From positions 1 to 25,881 of the forward strand of contig JAEZGH010000098.1 of NCBI GenBank assembly GCA_023417065.1: a stretch of DNA of 25,881 bases, in the 5' to 3' direction. Positions 1 through 9,300 of this stretch are shown here, piece after piece; within the stretch, counting starts at the first letter, position 1, and each line of letters opens with the position of its first letter. The notes under the pieces were generated by a model, which saw only the letters and a program-made list of their open reading frames with translations, had not been told where the DNA came from and ran no database searches. The translations under genes were made by a program, and so were the position numbers. The stretch comes from Bacteroidota bacterium (GTDB lineage Bacteria; Bacteroidota; Bacteroidia; Cytophagales; Cyclobacteriaceae).

Positions 1-39
1 AGGGACGTTTTTGTCATGATTAAATTGAATAAAGTGTGA

Positions 40-468
40 TTAATTATTTTGTTCCTGGACAGAATTTTCAAAACGGGCAAAGTCCACTGTGGGAAGATTG
101 GCGGCTTTCCAGGCGGAGATGCCGCCATCGACATGAGCTGTTCTCATGTACCCCATGTTGCTTAAGGTTTGTGCAGCAAGTGCAGAGCGTCCGCCCGATG
201 CACAGCATATAATCAGTCTGGTATCCGAGGCAAACTCAGATCTGTAGTAAGGCGTCGCGGGGTCTGCATAAAACTCGAGCATTCCTCTTGGGGCATTGAT
301 GGCACCCGCGATTTTCTCACGCTCATATTCGTGTGGCTCGCGAACATCAATAAGGGTAGCTTCCCCACGGATCATTTCCTCGTAAGCTTTCGTTGGCGAG
401 AGATTCTCGATTCCTTTTCTGGCAGCGGAAACCATTTCCGAGGCCGATAAAGTTGACGTTGGTTTCAT
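40..468 (-). CDS. Single-domain rhodanese-like sulfurtransferase
   Basis: A 142-aa protein with one rhodanese domain (about residues 20-130). The N-terminal signature LIDVREPHEYEREKIAGA (residues 39-56) is typical, and the active-site loop CASGGR (residues 89-94) places the catalytic cysteine at C89, which would carry the persulfide. Single-domain rhodaneses move sulfane sulfur between thiol acceptors such as thiosulfate, glutathione or protein cysteines. The natural partner cannot be told from sequence. There is no signal peptide, so it should be cytoplasmic. The gene stands alone, pointing away from the kinase pair to its right. A 12-base perfect palindrome, GTTCCAAGGAAC (494-505), lies about 25 bases upstream of the start. 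The family call is secure; the cellular role is not. Confidence 0.9.
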   Translation of the reverse strand: MKPTSTLSASEMVSAARKGIENLSPTKAYEEMIRGEATLIDVREPHEYEREKIAGAINAPRGMLEFYADPATPYYRSEFASDTRLIICCASGGRSALAAQTLSNMGYMRTAHVDGGISAWKAANLPTVDFARFENSVQEQNN

Positions 469-698
469 AATGTGTGATAGTAAGTTGTTTGATGTTCCAA
501 GGAACGGGAGACTTTTTCACTGGTTTTCTTTAAAAGCCGAAGGGATCATTTCGAAGACGGGCACCTGATACATGCCGACAAAAGCAGTCGAAGAGGAAAA
601 GTTGTCGTTCATCGCCAAAACATGTTGTTAGTCTTTTTACGATCTTCACATAATCGTCAGGAACCAGGGATGCCATAACTTCGTAACAGGCAGCACTC

Positions 699-1814
699 AT
701 GAACGCTTTTCTGTACAACGACTTCATCTTCTCGCCCCGTTACCGGATACTTCGACACGTTGTGTACTGGTCGGTTCATCTTACCCTTTGGGCGATTTTC
801 TGGATGATTATGGATTCTCCCTATTCATTCGGCCGGACTCTTCTGCATCAAGTATTCTGGCTGCCTGTATTCATATGCTACAGCTATCCCCTTGTTTACT
901 GGGCGGTTCCGCGCCTGCTACTTGAGGGAAAGGTGCTGCTCTTCCTGGCGTTGATTCTTGCATGGGGAGCAATGGGATTGTATATCAATTTTGCTTTCCG
1001 CACGTATGTATTCGTACCGCTGCAATACGCGCTTGGGTTTGAAGAAGTATCCATGCGCGGAATGCGCGTACATAGCTACTTATGTATGATCATCTCAACA
1101 GCCAGTCCGACCATCATCAAACTCTTTAAGCTCTGGACGATCAAGCAACGCGACTTCATGATGGCACAGCAGGAAAAGGCTGTTGCTGAACTCCAGTTGC
1201 TGAAGGCTCAGATACATCCGCACTTCCTTTTCAACACCCTCAACAATATTTACGCGTACTCCCTCGAAAACTCGCCGAAGACGCCGGAGATGGTTTTAAA
1301 GCTGTCATCACTTCTGAGTTACATGCTCTACGATTGCAAAGTCGGCGAAGTTCTTCTCGAAAAGGAAGTTCGAATTATGAAGGATTATCTTGATCTGGAA
1401 AAAGAACGCTATGGCGACCGCATTGATATATCATGGACTGTATTTGGCGATGTCAAGGACAAGATGATTGCTCCATTGCTGATCTTACCGTTTCTCGAAA
1501 ATGCCCTGAAGCACGGGGCGTCGGAACAGATAGACAATCCGTGGTTGAGTGTGGATATTTCTGTGAGAAATAATATTCTTCGTTGCAAAGTTGCCAACAG
1601 CAAGAACGAATACGTGCCGCACAATGAGCATGGGATCGGTGTCAACAATGTCAGGAAGCGACTTGCCCTTCTTTACCCTGAGAGTCACGAATTGAAAATG
1701 AGTGACGAGGGTTCCTTCTTCGTAGTATCGATGACGATTGCACTCCTGGGCTATACGTCACCCGAGCTGCCGTTTGTGGAATCATCTGCCTCACCACAAC
1801 CTGTACCCGCATGA
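699..1814 (+). CDS. LytS/YehU-type sensor histidine kinase
   Basis: A 371-aa membrane histidine kinase of the His_kinase (PF06580) family common in Bacteroidota. Residues about 20-145 form four hydrophobic segments with short loops and no recognisable extracellular sensor domain. A cytoplasmic helix (about 150-170) leads into the phosphoacceptor motif IHPHFLFNTLNN starting at I172; the conserved histidine before FLFN is H175. The C-terminal ATPase region has the N-box LPFLENALKHG and the glycine-rich stretch HGIGVNNVRKRL. Its stop overlaps the next start as ATGA, so kinase and regulator are translationally coupled and should work as a pair. The stimulus is unknown. The start at 699 keeps the whole first membrane segment. 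A short minus-strand ORF over this start (530-727) has no family features and was not called. Confidence 0.92.
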   Translation: MNAFLYNDFIFSPRYRILRHVVYWSVHLTLWAIFWMIMDSPYSFGRTLLHQVFWLPVFICYSYPLVYWAVPRLLLEGKVLLFLALILAWGAMGLYINFAFRTYVFVPLQYALGFEEVSMRGMRVHSYLCMIISTASPTIIKLFKLWTIKQRDFMMAQQEKAVAELQLLKAQIHPHFLFNTLNNIYAYSLENSPKTPEMVLKLSSLLSYMLYDCKVGEVLLEKEVRIMKDYLDLEKERYGDRIDISWTVFGDVKDKMIAPLLILPFLENALKHGASEQIDNPWLSVDISVRNNILRCKVANSKNEYVPHNEHGIGVNNVRKRLALLYPESHELKMSDEGSFFVVSMTIALLGYTSPELPFVESSASPQPVPA

Positions 1815-2521
1815 AACTCCGCTGCCTTCTGATCGATGACGAGCCTCCTGCCCTTAACGTGCTGGCAAAGTATGCATCGGCCATCACGGGGCTTGAAATT
1901 GTGGGGCAGTGCAAAAATGCCATTGAGGCGCTTGAAGTACTACAGCGAAAAACGGTTGACGTTATCTTCCTCGACATCAAGATGCCAAGGCTTATTGGCA
2001 CTGATTTCCTGCGGAATCTCGCACATCCGCCTAAAGTCATCTTCGTGACCGCTTACCGCGAATACGCCGTTGATGGTTTTGAACTTGATGCAGTCGATTA
2101 CCTTGTAAAACCGGTCTCATTTGAGAGGTTCTTCAAAGCGGTGACAAAACTGAACCGTATGATTGGGCGGGCGGCGGATCGTGCGCCCGACGCCCCACTT
2201 CCCGAGCCATCAGGATTTGTGTACCTTAAGGTCGACAGGGAGATGAAGAAGATTTTTATTAACGACATCGAGTACATCGAAAGCTGGAAAGATTATGTTA
2301 AGGTCTTTCTTACCAATGGAAAGTTTATACTTGTCAAACAAACCATTACGTCAATGGAAAATCTTCTTTCCGAGCACAAATTTATTCGCATTCACCGATC
2401 ATATATCGTCTCCCTGGACAAGATCTCCGGATATCAAACCACGGCCGTGAAAGTCAGCGATCACGAGTTGCCTATCGGTCGCTTATACAAGCAATCGGTG
2501 ATGGAACGTCTGGCTCACTAA
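1811..2521 (+). CDS. LytTR-family response regulator
   Basis: A 236-aa response regulator with a receiver domain (residues 1-115) and a LytTR DNA-binding domain (about 135-236). The receiver has the acidic pocket D9-D10, phosphoacceptor D55 in VIFLDIKMP, T80 and K100 in YLVKP, so it should be phosphorylatable. The LytTR part carries the usual IEYIESWKDYVKVF and FIRIHRSYIVSL motifs. It overlaps the upstream LytS-type kinase by four bases, the normal Bacteroidota arrangement. Regulators of this type bind short direct repeats near the promoters they control; no such site could be assigned here. No other gene follows in the same direction for about 500 bases, so the target operon is probably elsewhere. 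Confidence 0.93.
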   Translation: MKLRCLLIDDEPPALNVLAKYASAITGLEIVGQCKNAIEALEVLQRKTVDVIFLDIKMPRLIGTDFLRNLAHPPKVIFVTAYREYAVDGFELDAVDYLVKPVSFERFFKAVTKLNRMIGRAADRAPDAPLPEPSGFVYLKVDREMKKIFINDIEYIESWKDYVKVFLTNGKFILVKQTITSMENLLSEHKFIRIHRSYIVSLDKISGYQTTAVKVSDHELPIGRLYKQSVMERLAH

Positions 2522-2582
2522 GGTCATTGCGTGGAGCAGATCCTTTGAACATACCACTAAGCACTGAGCAGGGAAGTATCCC

Positions 2583-2676
2583 GCGTGAGGGATCGCAGCG
2601 GCACCCCGCACCCGATGGGTTGTGCGTAAGCCTGTGGGAATCGGGGAGGAGTATAGCGGAGAGCCCGGCCTCCGCC
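2583..2676. repeat. GC-rich structured intergenic element, probable dispersed repeat
   Basis: This stretch is far more GC-rich than the AT-rich sequence to its right and has no convincing ORF. It contains two related half-units: one starts GAGGGATCGCAGCGGCACCC (2587-2606), the other reads GGGGAGGAGTATAGCGGAGA (2643-2662) followed by GCCCGGCCTCCGCC. Each can fold: ATCCC/GGGAT around 2578-2593, GCAC/GTGC inside the first half, and GGAGG/CCTCC in the second. From memory, similar GGAT-AGCGG-AGCCCGGCC elements occur between genes in many Bacteroidota genomes. That is recall, not a search. Function unknown; a REP-like or 3'-end element is the best guess. Confidence 0.5.
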
Positions 2677-2892
2677 AGTTAAAGCGAGAACAATCGGCGA
2701 ACGTCGTATTGGAAGCGCAAACGTGTCCAAAACAATTAACGAATAGCGGAGGACACGCCCAACACATTCACAAACACAAGTATACAGGCTGCGACTAATG
2801 TAATGTTCGTTCCAACACCAATCCAATACGGGTTAAAAGAAGCAATAAATACACATATAAGATGCCGTCGTTTGTTTTGCTTAAATAGCGAC

Positions 2893-2948
2893 GGACATCT
2901 TTCCACATGGGGAAATGTCCCCTTATCCGATCCCTGTCTGACATTTCC
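2893..2948 (+). promoter_or_regulatory. Competing inverted repeats upstream of the ABC exporter
   Basis: GGACAT-ct-TTCC (2893-2904) can pair with GGAA-ATGTCC (2911-2920), and the same central GGAAATGTC (2911-2919) is a perfect 9-base match to the complement of GACATTTCC (2940-2948). The two helices cannot form together, an arrangement seen in attenuator leaders, but no T-tract follows either helix. It may equally be an operator with repeated GGAAATGTC half-sites. It lies about 85-140 bases before the exporter gene. Confidence 0.35.
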
Positions 2949-3063
2949 AACACACTGACGATCACTAGTCATACCGTTATAACCAACAACTTGAACTATG
3001 TAATAATGGCGCAAACATTACGATAGTTTTATGGCAGGAGGACGTGAATTTTGTATTTCTATC

Positions 3064-4845
3064 ATGAGAAACCCTTACGTATCCCTCCTAAGGAAGTCCT
3101 GGCAATTTTCACTTAAGGACCGACCGAAGTTCGTGTTAATATATACTATGTTCGTTGGCGCCAATCTCGCGATTGCCATGAACCCTATTTTGTACGGCTG
3201 GTTCGTCGATGACCTGCAGCGTAACGGATCGGAAGCACTAACAACAGGCTACCTGTATGCACTAGGCTTTCTCGGGCTCAGGTTAGTGGAATGGACGTTT
3301 CACGGACCTGCCAGGGTGATGGAGCGCAAACTCGCCTTCAAGATCGGTAAGAATTACCTGGAAGATCTTTACACCCGCGTCATCGGCATGCCGGTTCAGT
3401 GGCACAACGAGAATCACAGTGGAGCTACGATAAGCAAACTCAGAAAGGCACATGAAGCGTTACGCGACTTCTTCCAGAACGGATTTATCTACATGTATTC
3501 GCTGGGCAAGTTCGTCTTTTCATTCCTTGCGATGCTGTACTTCTCTCCGCTGTTTGGCACAGTGGGGGTAATCCTCGGTATCATCACCGTACTTGTCATT
3601 ATCCGTTTCGACAAGCCCTTCATCAAGTCACTTACGCAGGTAAACGAAAAGGAAAACGAAGTATCGTCAAGCCTGTTCGACAGTCTTTCCAATATCCTTA
3701 CCGTTATCACGCTGAGAGCTGAGAAGTCTGTCAAGCAGGGCTTCATGGCGAAGGTTATGAACGTATACAAACCATTCAAGAAGAACGTCGTCGTCAATGA
3801 ATGGAAATGGTTTATTGCGCAGATGCTGGTGGGGATCATCTATGTTGTTGTGGCCGTTGGTTACATCTATCAGAATGCACACCCGGGCCAAACGTTTATG
3901 ATTGGCGGACTCGTTGTTCTGTTGGGATACGTAAACCAGTTTACGAGTGTGTTCAACGACATCGCTGCGCAGTACACACAAATTGTAAAGTATGATACCG
4001 ATACGCAGAATGCGTCGTCAATTGAAGCCATTGGAGCAGAACCCGTAAAAGGAAAAGAGCGTCTTCCGCGGCTTTGGAAATCGCTTGAAATCTCCAACCT
4101 AAACTTCGTCAGAAGCGGCGTTGAAGGTTCACCGAGCTCCGGCGTTTACGATTTGACATTGCGAATTAACAGAGGTGAACGCATTGCACTGATTGGCGAA
4201 AGCGGAAGTGGCAAGAGCACGCTACTCAGTCTGCTTCGCGGACTATATGAACCTCTACCAGGAGTACGGGTGGATGTTGATGGGTTGGGGAGTTCAACCT
4301 TTGGTGCTATTTCCGATCGCGTGACCTTGTTTTCGCAGCAGCCCGAAATATTTGAAACTACCGTACTGGAAAATCTCACACTCGGTATGTCGTATTCGAG
4401 GGAAGAAATCAGAAATGCATGCAACATTGCACAGTTCTCTGAAGTACTTGAGAAGTTGCCTGAACATCTGGACACCTTTCTGCATGAAAAAGGCGCTAAC
4501 CTCTCCGGAGGGCAGAAACAACGCCTGGCCATCGCAAGGGGGATCCTGCGCGCCGGCGACAGCGACATCATATTAATGGATGAACCCACAAGCAGTGTTG
4601 ACCCGCGCACGGAACAACTGCTCTACAAGTCGATGTTTGACGCTTTCCAGGGCAAGGCGGTAATCTCATCACTTCATAGACTGCACTTACTGGAACAATT
4701 CGATTACATCATTATTCTCAAGAATGGCAGGATCATCGATTCCGGTACATTCGAGCACATGAACCGCTACAGCATTGTTCTCAAAGAAATGATGCAGCAC
4801 CAAATGAAGACTGAAAATCCTGCACTGATGGAAGTAGCCTCATAA
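3064..4845 (+). CDS. ABC transporter, fused membrane and ATPase domains
   Basis: A 593-aa half-transporter of the MsbA/multidrug exporter type. The N-terminal half (about residues 15-320) has six hydrophobic spans; the C-terminal half is the ATPase. Walker A is GESGSGKST (378-386, K384), the signature LSGGQKQRLAIARG starts at 480, Walker B is IILMDEP with D506 and catalytic E507, and the switch histidine is H538. It should work as a homodimer, or with a partner not seen here, exporting a lipid, peptide or drug-like substrate that cannot be predicted. The frame is also open from an ATG at 3031, adding 11 residues. The start at 3064 was chosen because MRNPYVSLLRKSW looks like the usual beginning of Bacteroidota homologues and is preceded by AT-rich sequence. 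It converges with the cupin gene, 18 bases between stops. Confidence 0.88.
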   Translation: MRNPYVSLLRKSWQFSLKDRPKFVLIYTMFVGANLAIAMNPILYGWFVDDLQRNGSEALTTGYLYALGFLGLRLVEWTFHGPARVMERKLAFKIGKNYLEDLYTRVIGMPVQWHNENHSGATISKLRKAHEALRDFFQNGFIYMYSLGKFVFSFLAMLYFSPLFGTVGVILGIITVLVIIRFDKPFIKSLTQVNEKENEVSSSLFDSLSNILTVITLRAEKSVKQGFMAKVMNVYKPFKKNVVVNEWKWFIAQMLVGIIYVVVAVGYIYQNAHPGQTFMIGGLVVLLGYVNQFTSVFNDIAAQYTQIVKYDTDTQNASSIEAIGAEPVKGKERLPRLWKSLEISNLNFVRSGVEGSPSSGVYDLTLRINRGERIALIGESGSGKSTLLSLLRGLYEPLPGVRVDVDGLGSSTFGAISDRVTLFSQQPEIFETTVLENLTLGMSYSREEIRNACNIAQFSEVLEKLPEHLDTFLHEKGANLSGGQKQRLAIARGILRAGDSDIILMDEPTSSVDPRTEQLLYKSMFDAFQGKAVISSLHRLHLLEQFDYIIILKNGRIIDSGTFEHMNRYSIVLKEMMQHQMKTENPALMEVAS

Positions 4846-4863
4846 GAAACATACCGTTACCAT

Positions 4864-5247
4864 TCAGTCCTCTCCTACAGAGCCGGTGAAGTTTGGGGCG
4901 AAAATGACCAACAGGGAGATTTGAGAGGTCCCCGTGAATTTATGTTCCGCGTAGGCCGGAACGTAGACGAGATCACCCGCCGTAAGTGCAACGTTAACCT
5001 CTTCCCTGTCGGTAACGATGTTAAGGGTCCTGCTTCCTGACAACACATAATACAACTCATCCTGTTCGTGAGGTCGTTGTGTGTCGACGGCTCCCTCGTC
5101 AAGACGGTAGAGATGAACACTCATTTCCTTAAGGAAAGGAGTTGGCCCATCAGTCTGGTAGTCACCGATCAGCGTCAGGAAACTCTTGCTGCCGTTATCG
5201 ATGCCGGGCATGCTCCATTTCTGACCGGTGTGTGGTTTCTCCTGCAT
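4864..5247 (-). CDS. Small single-domain cupin protein
   Basis: A 127-aa protein with one cupin barrel (about residues 40-120). The first motif is PHEQDELYYVLSG with H60 and E64; the second is GDLVYVPAYAEHKF with H102. The usual HxH pair is incomplete: R58 sits where the first histidine is expected, so the metal site has three ligands at most. Small cupins range from dioxygenases and isomerases to sugar-binding or sensing proteins, so no reaction is assigned. The frame stays open upstream to a TTG at 5334, abutting the AraC stop, but the ATG at 5247 gives a compact cupin and is preferred. It follows the AraC regulator, itself with a cupin-like N-terminus, on the same strand, so the two may be cotranscribed. 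Confidence 0.8.
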   Translation of the reverse strand: MQEKPHTGQKWSMPGIDNGSKSFLTLIGDYQTDGPTPFLKEMSVHLYRLDEGAVDTQRPHEQDELYYVLSGSRTLNIVTDREEVNVALTAGDLVYVPAYAEHKFTGTSQISLLVIFAPNFTGSVGED

Positions 5248-5330
5248 AACTTTATTTATTGTTCGTGGATTTACGGGATCGGAATTACAGTTAATGTAAA
5301 AACAATGTGTGGATTCGCAAAAACCGCGGA

Positions 5331-6242
5331 TCAAATACTCATAAACTCTTTCCGGTATTGTGTGGGTTTGCGCATTGTAATCTCCCGAAACTGTTTGTTG
5401 AAATTTGAAAGTGTATCAAAACCGCATGCATAGCAAATGTTGGAAATAGACTCGTCGGATTCGGTTAACATCTTACACGCATGTTTGATGCGTATTTCTG
5501 ACAGAAACCTCGAAAACGATTTATTGTTCTTCATTGTAAAATAACGGCTAAAAGACGTGGGTGTCATGTGGAGCAGTTCGGCAAGGTCCTGCAGCCGAAT
5601 CTTCTTTCGAAAATTCTCAAACACGTATTCGTAAACTTTGTTCAGACGGTCTGCTTCATGCTGGTCGAGCGAATCGACATGGGGCCTGGACGAAATGTAG
5701 CGATAGTCCTTTGTACGCGACAACATTTCCAGGATGCGAAGCACTTGAATGAGGCTTGGTAAGCCCTGGAGATTGATCAGTTCTTTCATTAGACCGATAA
5801 CCTGCTGACGTGTATCTCCAAAGAATTCCAGTCCCCGCAACGATTTCATAAACAACTTCCCGAGCGTTGCGATTTCTTCCTTATCAAGGAAGTGTTCACC
5901 AAGGAAGTTCTCATTAAGGTAGATGACGATTCCGTTTGCGGGAAGGCGGCTTCCCTGCTGAAAGTAAGCTTCGTCATTCCGCCATACGTGAGGCACGTGG
6001 GGACCGGTGAAGATTAACTCGCCGGGCTTGAATGCTTTGATACTGTCTCCTATGAATCGTGTACCCGTGCCATCAAGCACCACAAAAAGCTGGTATTCAG
6101 AATGTGCATGCCAAATGGGGTCGAAATGCCGCTCATGCAATTCTTTCACGACGAAGATTCGCGATGGCGGTATTTCTGATTTGTGCAGTGCTGTTTTCAC
6201 GTCCGGGTATAAAATATCGTATGAACGGTAAAGTAAAACCAT
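5331..6242 (-). CDS. AraC-family transcriptional regulator with cupin-like sensing domain
   Basis: A 303-aa regulator. The N-terminal half (about residues 25-110) is a cupin-like AraC ligand domain, with HFDPIWHAHSEYQLFVVLDG and GELIFTGPHVPHVWRN typical of carbohydrate-responsive members. The C-terminal 100 residues hold two helix-turn-helix motifs, LQDLAELLHMTPTSFSRYF and ISNICYACGFDTLSNFNKQF, followed by the usual PTQYRKE end. Members normally activate sugar or polyol genes when a sugar binds the barrel. It is divergent from the ThuA/dehydrogenase operon with about 100 bases between starts, so it is the obvious candidate regulator of that operon; this is inference from position. The cupin gene follows on the same strand. 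Confidence 0.93.
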   Translation of the reverse strand: MVLLYRSYDILYPDVKTALHKSEIPPSRIFVVKELHERHFDPIWHAHSEYQLFVVLDGTGTRFIGDSIKAFKPGELIFTGPHVPHVWRNDEAYFQQGSRLPANGIVIYLNENFLGEHFLDKEEIATLGKLFMKSLRGLEFFGDTRQQVIGLMKELINLQGLPSLIQVLRILEMLSRTKDYRYISSRPHVDSLDQHEADRLNKVYEYVFENFRKKIRLQDLAELLHMTPTSFSRYFTMKNNKSFSRFLSEIRIKHACKMLTESDESISNICYACGFDTLSNFNKQFREITMRKPTQYRKEFMSI

Positions 6243-6343
6243 TCCGATGACAAAATACAGTCAGTATCAGATAAAATCCCGACAACCCCGCTAAAGTAAA
6301 TTCCTCATTTTTGACTCAAACAAACGATTTAAACCGCTTTCTT

Positions 6344-9300
6344 ATGAGGAATTCTCGGATAGCACTAATAATGGGGCTAGTCCTCCTGTTTCTTGGGGTG
6401 TCTTGTCGCAAATCGGATGATAACCGCGCGCGGCGCCTTGAAATTCTGTTCCTGGGTCATGAAAACAACCGCCACCATAATTCCGAAAAGCTCGCGGACA
6501 TCATGCTTAAGGAGTATTTCAAAGAAGGGATCAATATTTCCTTCACGAATAATCCTGACGATCTTAATGAAGAAAACCTTGCTCATTACGACGGGTTAAT
6601 CCTTTATGCTAATCACGATAGTATCACGACGTCTCAGGAAAAGGCGCTGTTGAATTTCGTGAAGGGAGGAAAGGGATTCATACCCCTTCACTGCGCATCC
6701 TTCTGTTTCCGAAACTCACCCGAGGTTGTCGAACTCATCGGCGGTCAGTTCAAGAGTCATACATACGATTCATTCCCGGCTGTAATCGTCAAGCCCGACC
6801 ATCCTGTTATGAATGGCGTACCGTCCTTCGTGACGCTGGACGAAACCTATGTTCACGATAAGATCAGTAAAGACATTGAAGTATTGTCAGAACGCGTTGA
6901 AGGCGATCACCGCGAGCCCTACACATGGGTACGTCAATACGGCGAGGGACGTGTATTCTACACTGCTTATGGCCATGACGACAACACGTTTAACAACCCT
7001 GGCTTCCTGCAGCTGGTCCGCAATGGCATCATGTGGGCTGTTGGCGAAAAAGCACTATCAAGATTAAAAGCATTCCCTATCGCCGATCCGAAGTATACGG
7101 ATGGGCCAGTTCCCAATTATGAAAAGCGCGATCCTGCTCCGAGAGTACAGGAGCCGTTGACACCGGAGCAGTCCATGTCCCTGACACAGGTACCCGTAGG
7201 CTTTGAGTTGCAACTATTCGCATCGGAACCCGATGTTGTAAAACCCATCTACATGAATTGGGACGAAGCGGGCAGATTATGGGTTATTGAGACCGTGGAT
7301 TATCCCAACGAGATTAAGGATAACGATGTTGGTGATGACCGCATCAAAATTCTGGAAGATACGGATGGCGACGGCAAAGCCGACAAGTTCACAATCTTCG
7401 CGGAAGGACTTAACATTCCAACCAGTTTCGTATTTCATGATGGCGGCGTAATCGTAAGTATGGCTCCCCACTTTCTTTATCTGAAAGATACGGATGGAGA
7501 TGGGAAGGCCGACGTTCGAAAGCCACTGCTCAACGGCTGGGGTAAGCGCGACACCCACGCCCAGGCATCCAACCTTCGATATGGACTTGACAACAAGATC
7601 TGGGGTGTCGTGGGCTATTCGGGCTTCAAAGGCCAGGTAGGCGGACAGAACATGGAGTTCGGCAACGGTGTTTACCGTTTTACGCCGGATGGCAGCGAGC
7701 TTGAGTTTCTCTCCCGCACCAGCAACAACACCTGGGGTCTCGGCTTTTCCGAAGAATTCGATGTATTCATCTCTACGGCAAATAATACTCACACTGCATT
7801 CCTCGGGCTTCCCCAGCGTTACTTCGACAAGGCGAATATGACCGAAGACGGTGTGCTTAAGCTTGATGCGCACTATGGTATGCACGTGGCAACGAAGAAC
7901 CTCCGTCAGGTGGATGTACATGGCGGGTTCACAGCTGCTGCAGGTCATAGTCTTTATACGGCACGTACGTTCCCTAAAGAATACTGGAATCGAATCGCCT
8001 TTGTAACAGAACCCACGGGAAGACTGATCCACAGGAATATTCTTAAAAAGGATGGGTCTGGCTTTGCTGAAGCCGGCGATGGCTGGAATATGCTGGTGAG
8101 CGCCGACGAATGGGCAGGTCCTATACAGGCGGAAGTTGGCCCTGACGGTGCGTTATGGATTGCAGACTGGTATAACTTCATCATTCAGCACAACCCGACC
8201 CCTAGCGTATCTTCCGCAGGTGTGGATGCAGTGAACGGCGCCGGCAACGCGTATGTAAATCCGCTGAGGGATCGCGAGCGAGGCCGCATATATCGTCTGG
8301 CTTACAAGAAAAATGACAAGAAAAATAAGCTGAGGCTGGACAAGGCAGATTCGAGAGATCTCGTCGCCGCTTTGTCCAATGACAACATGTTCTGGCGTAC
8401 AACTGCTCAGCGACTACTTGTTGAGAAAAAAGACGCATCCGTAATTCCGGCATTATACAAACTCGTACGCGACCTAAAGCTCGACGGCGCCGGTATCAAC
8501 GCGCCGGCGATACACGCCTTGTGGACACTGGATGGACTCAACGCTTTTGACGGATCAAACCAGGAAGCGATTGATGTAGCCAGGGAAGCTCTTCGTCATC
8601 CGGCTGCGGGCGTGAGGAAAGCGGCGATCGAGGTCCTTCCAAAGACAGGATCAACCTATGATGCTATGGTTGAAGCAAAGGTATTCGAGGACAAGGACCT
8701 GCGGGTACGCCTCGCTGCAGTGCTGGCATTAACAGATATGGATGCGCTTCCTGCAATCGGCGAACTGCTCGTAGAAATGGCCGCGCGTGAAGAGAACGTT
8801 ACCGACCTTTGGATAAGCCATGCGCTGAGAATTGCAAGTAATCTGAATGAAGATTCCTTCCAGGCTGCGTTCCGTTCACGGGGACTCGACAACAACCCTG
8901 CCCTGATAGATGCAACGCTTCCTCAACGGTTGGCATATGGCTCAAGACTGAATACGCTGAACGTTCGGAGAACATGGGGACGACAACCTGTCGCCGAGTC
9001 CCCGGAAGTGGCTGGAAAGGAAATCCTCATATCAGGTGAAATTGAACGTTCAACTTCGGCCAACTCAGCTCTGCCCCCGCTTTCAGGTATGGTCATCGCA
9101 CAAGGTGACATGGCTAATGGCTATGGCGTCTATTTGATCGACAACAAGTTTTACTATCGGATCAACCAAAATGATAAGTCCTATCACATCGAAACCAAGG
9201 AAGCTGTTCCTGCGAAGTTTTCCTTTAAAGCCGGGCTGCTCAAAGACGGAACGATGCGACTGTTAATCGATGACAAGGAAGCCGGTTCAACAAAGACGGC

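Larger units (their letters stand above)
2522..3030. other. 509-base gene-free intergenic region
   Basis: Lies between the LytTR regulator and the ABC exporter. The left half holds the GC-rich structured element (2583-2676). The right half (about 2700-3030) is AT-rich, without a convincing ORF on either strand; the open minus-strand frames here lack family signatures and run through the structured element. Around 2893-2948 three related segments could form two mutually exclusive hairpins. No promoter matching the Bacteroidota consensus could be assigned with confidence, although the exporter must be transcribed from within this region or from upstream. Confidence 0.6.

Noticed and set aside
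530..727. 65-aa minus-strand ORF between the rhodanese and the LytS-type kinase
   Set aside because: It overlaps the kinase start, has no recognisable motif and no sign of a start context.
2557..3014. Overlapping minus-strand ORFs of 89-94 aa in the intergenic region
   Set aside because: They run through the structured element, overlap each other in different frames and have no signal or domain.
7277..8032. 251-aa open frame antisense to the ThuA/dehydrogenase gene
   Set aside because: The opposite strand encodes a clear dehydrogenase domain; the antisense translation has no family features and is a codon-bias shadow.
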